Shown here: positions 20,590-20,880 of the stretch, piece by piece
Numbering within the stretch: the first letter of the stretch is position 1
How the letters are laid out: every line of letters starts with the position of its first letter
Assembly (NCBI GenBank): GCA_003456155.1
Contig: DMPC01000096.1
Coordinates: 2,831-23,710 of the forward strand
DNA: 20,880 nt
Source of the DNA: Actinomycetota bacterium
Lineage (GTDB): Bacteria > Actinomycetota > Actinomycetes > S36-B12
Reading direction: 5' to 3'
Program-made: the position numbers and the translations under genes
Notes under the pieces: model-generated
The model's database searches: none
Seen by the model: the letters and a program-made list of their open reading frames with translations, nothing else
What the model was told of the DNA's origin: nothing

Positions 20590-20880
20590 TGCCGCGGATC
20601 CTGCCGGCGACTCCGCCGCTGGCCGACTGAGCGCCTCCCGGGCAGCCCGACTGGTCGGCAACACCGGGCCGCAGCCCCGGGAGGAGGGTGAGCCGGCGAA
20701 GCCGCCCCAACGGGGCCGCGAGTCCGTGACCGTTCCCGATGGCGCCGTCAGGAGCATCCCCTCGCCCGGTGAGGACGGGATCTGGAGTGACGCCGAGATC
20801 GACCGCATCGACGAGTCCTGGGGCGAGTTCATCCGGCGCCGACTGGCCGGCGACTACCGGGTCGACGACTTCGGCTTCGA
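20582..20880 (+). CDS. Rv0502-like protein (probable lysophospholipid acyltransferase family), N-terminal part
   Basis: The first 99 residues of a protein that runs off the window. Residues 1-60 are low-complexity, Pro/Gly/Ala/charged and probably disordered. From about residue 68 (GIWSDAEIDRIDESWGEFIRRRLAGDYRVDDFGFD) it matches the lead-in of actinobacterial Rv0502-type proteins, whose later part is a PlsC-like acyltransferase domain. That domain lies outside the window, so the call rests on this lead-in and on gene order after the Rv0501-like gene. The ATG at 20582 overlaps the upstream stop by eight bases, suggesting coupling. Confidence 0.7.
   Translation, partial: MSDAADPAGDSAAGRLSASRAARLVGNTGPQPREEGEPAKPPQRGRESVTVPDGAVRSIPSPGEDGIWSDAEIDRIDESWGEFIRRRLAGDYRVDDFGF

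Overview
The window is high-GC, densely packed DNA from an actinobacterium (Actinomycetota). Evidence for this is the strong GC bias at third codon positions, frequent GTG starts, several start codons with no Shine-Dalgarno sequence that follow a TAnnnT box by exactly six bases, and gene content known from actinobacterial genomes. From memory of Mycobacterium tuberculosis gene order, the left half resembles the clpC1 / mutY / Rv3587c / disA / radA neighbourhood. The right half resembles Rv0495c, ppx (Rv0496), Rv0498, proC (Rv0500), Rv0500A, Rv0500B, galE2 (Rv0501) and Rv0502. The genus cannot be fixed from this sequence. No gene-free stretch exceeds 300 bases, and I saw no tRNA, rRNA, CRISPR array, insertion sequence or phage gene.

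Layout. Positions 1-909 (+): the 3' end of clpC, then a one-pass membrane protein. Positions 898-1695 (-): a LuxR-type HTH regulator. Positions 1778-6002 (-): a four-gene cluster, read in the order Hsp20, GT4 glycosyltransferase, six-hairpin glycosidase-like protein, GH130 mannoside phosphorylase-like protein. It is preceded by a 31-bp near-perfect palindrome. Positions 6180-7070 (-): mutY, divergent from a membrane-anchored protein (7119-7811, +). Positions 7815-11081 (-): disA, radA and an Rv0495c-like cysteine-rich protein. Positions 11170-15277 (+): ppx/gppA, a CtpE-like P-type ATPase and a TIM-barrel isomerase-like gene, joined by 4-bp start/stop overlaps. Positions 15306-18909 (+): a TetR regulator, a proline-dehydrogenase-like protein, proC and an AcuC-like deacetylase. 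Positions 19068-20880 (+): a 68-aa HTH protein, the 32-aa ribosomal protein bS22, an SDR epimerase-like protein, and the start of an Rv0502-like protein.

The parts most worth a second look are: (1) the Hsp20-GT4-six-hairpin-GH130 cluster, with its palindrome and a possibly occluded hsp20 ribosome-binding site, which looks like stress-linked manno-oligosaccharide metabolism; (2) a PRODH-fold protein next to proC that keeps FAD-binding signatures but appears to have lost the proline-binding residues; (3) an epimerase-like protein beside bS22 that lacks the SDR Tyr/Lys pair; (4) translational coupling of an exopolyphosphatase to a cation ATPase; and (5) a recurring TAnnnT-N6-start arrangement that suggests leaderless transcripts.
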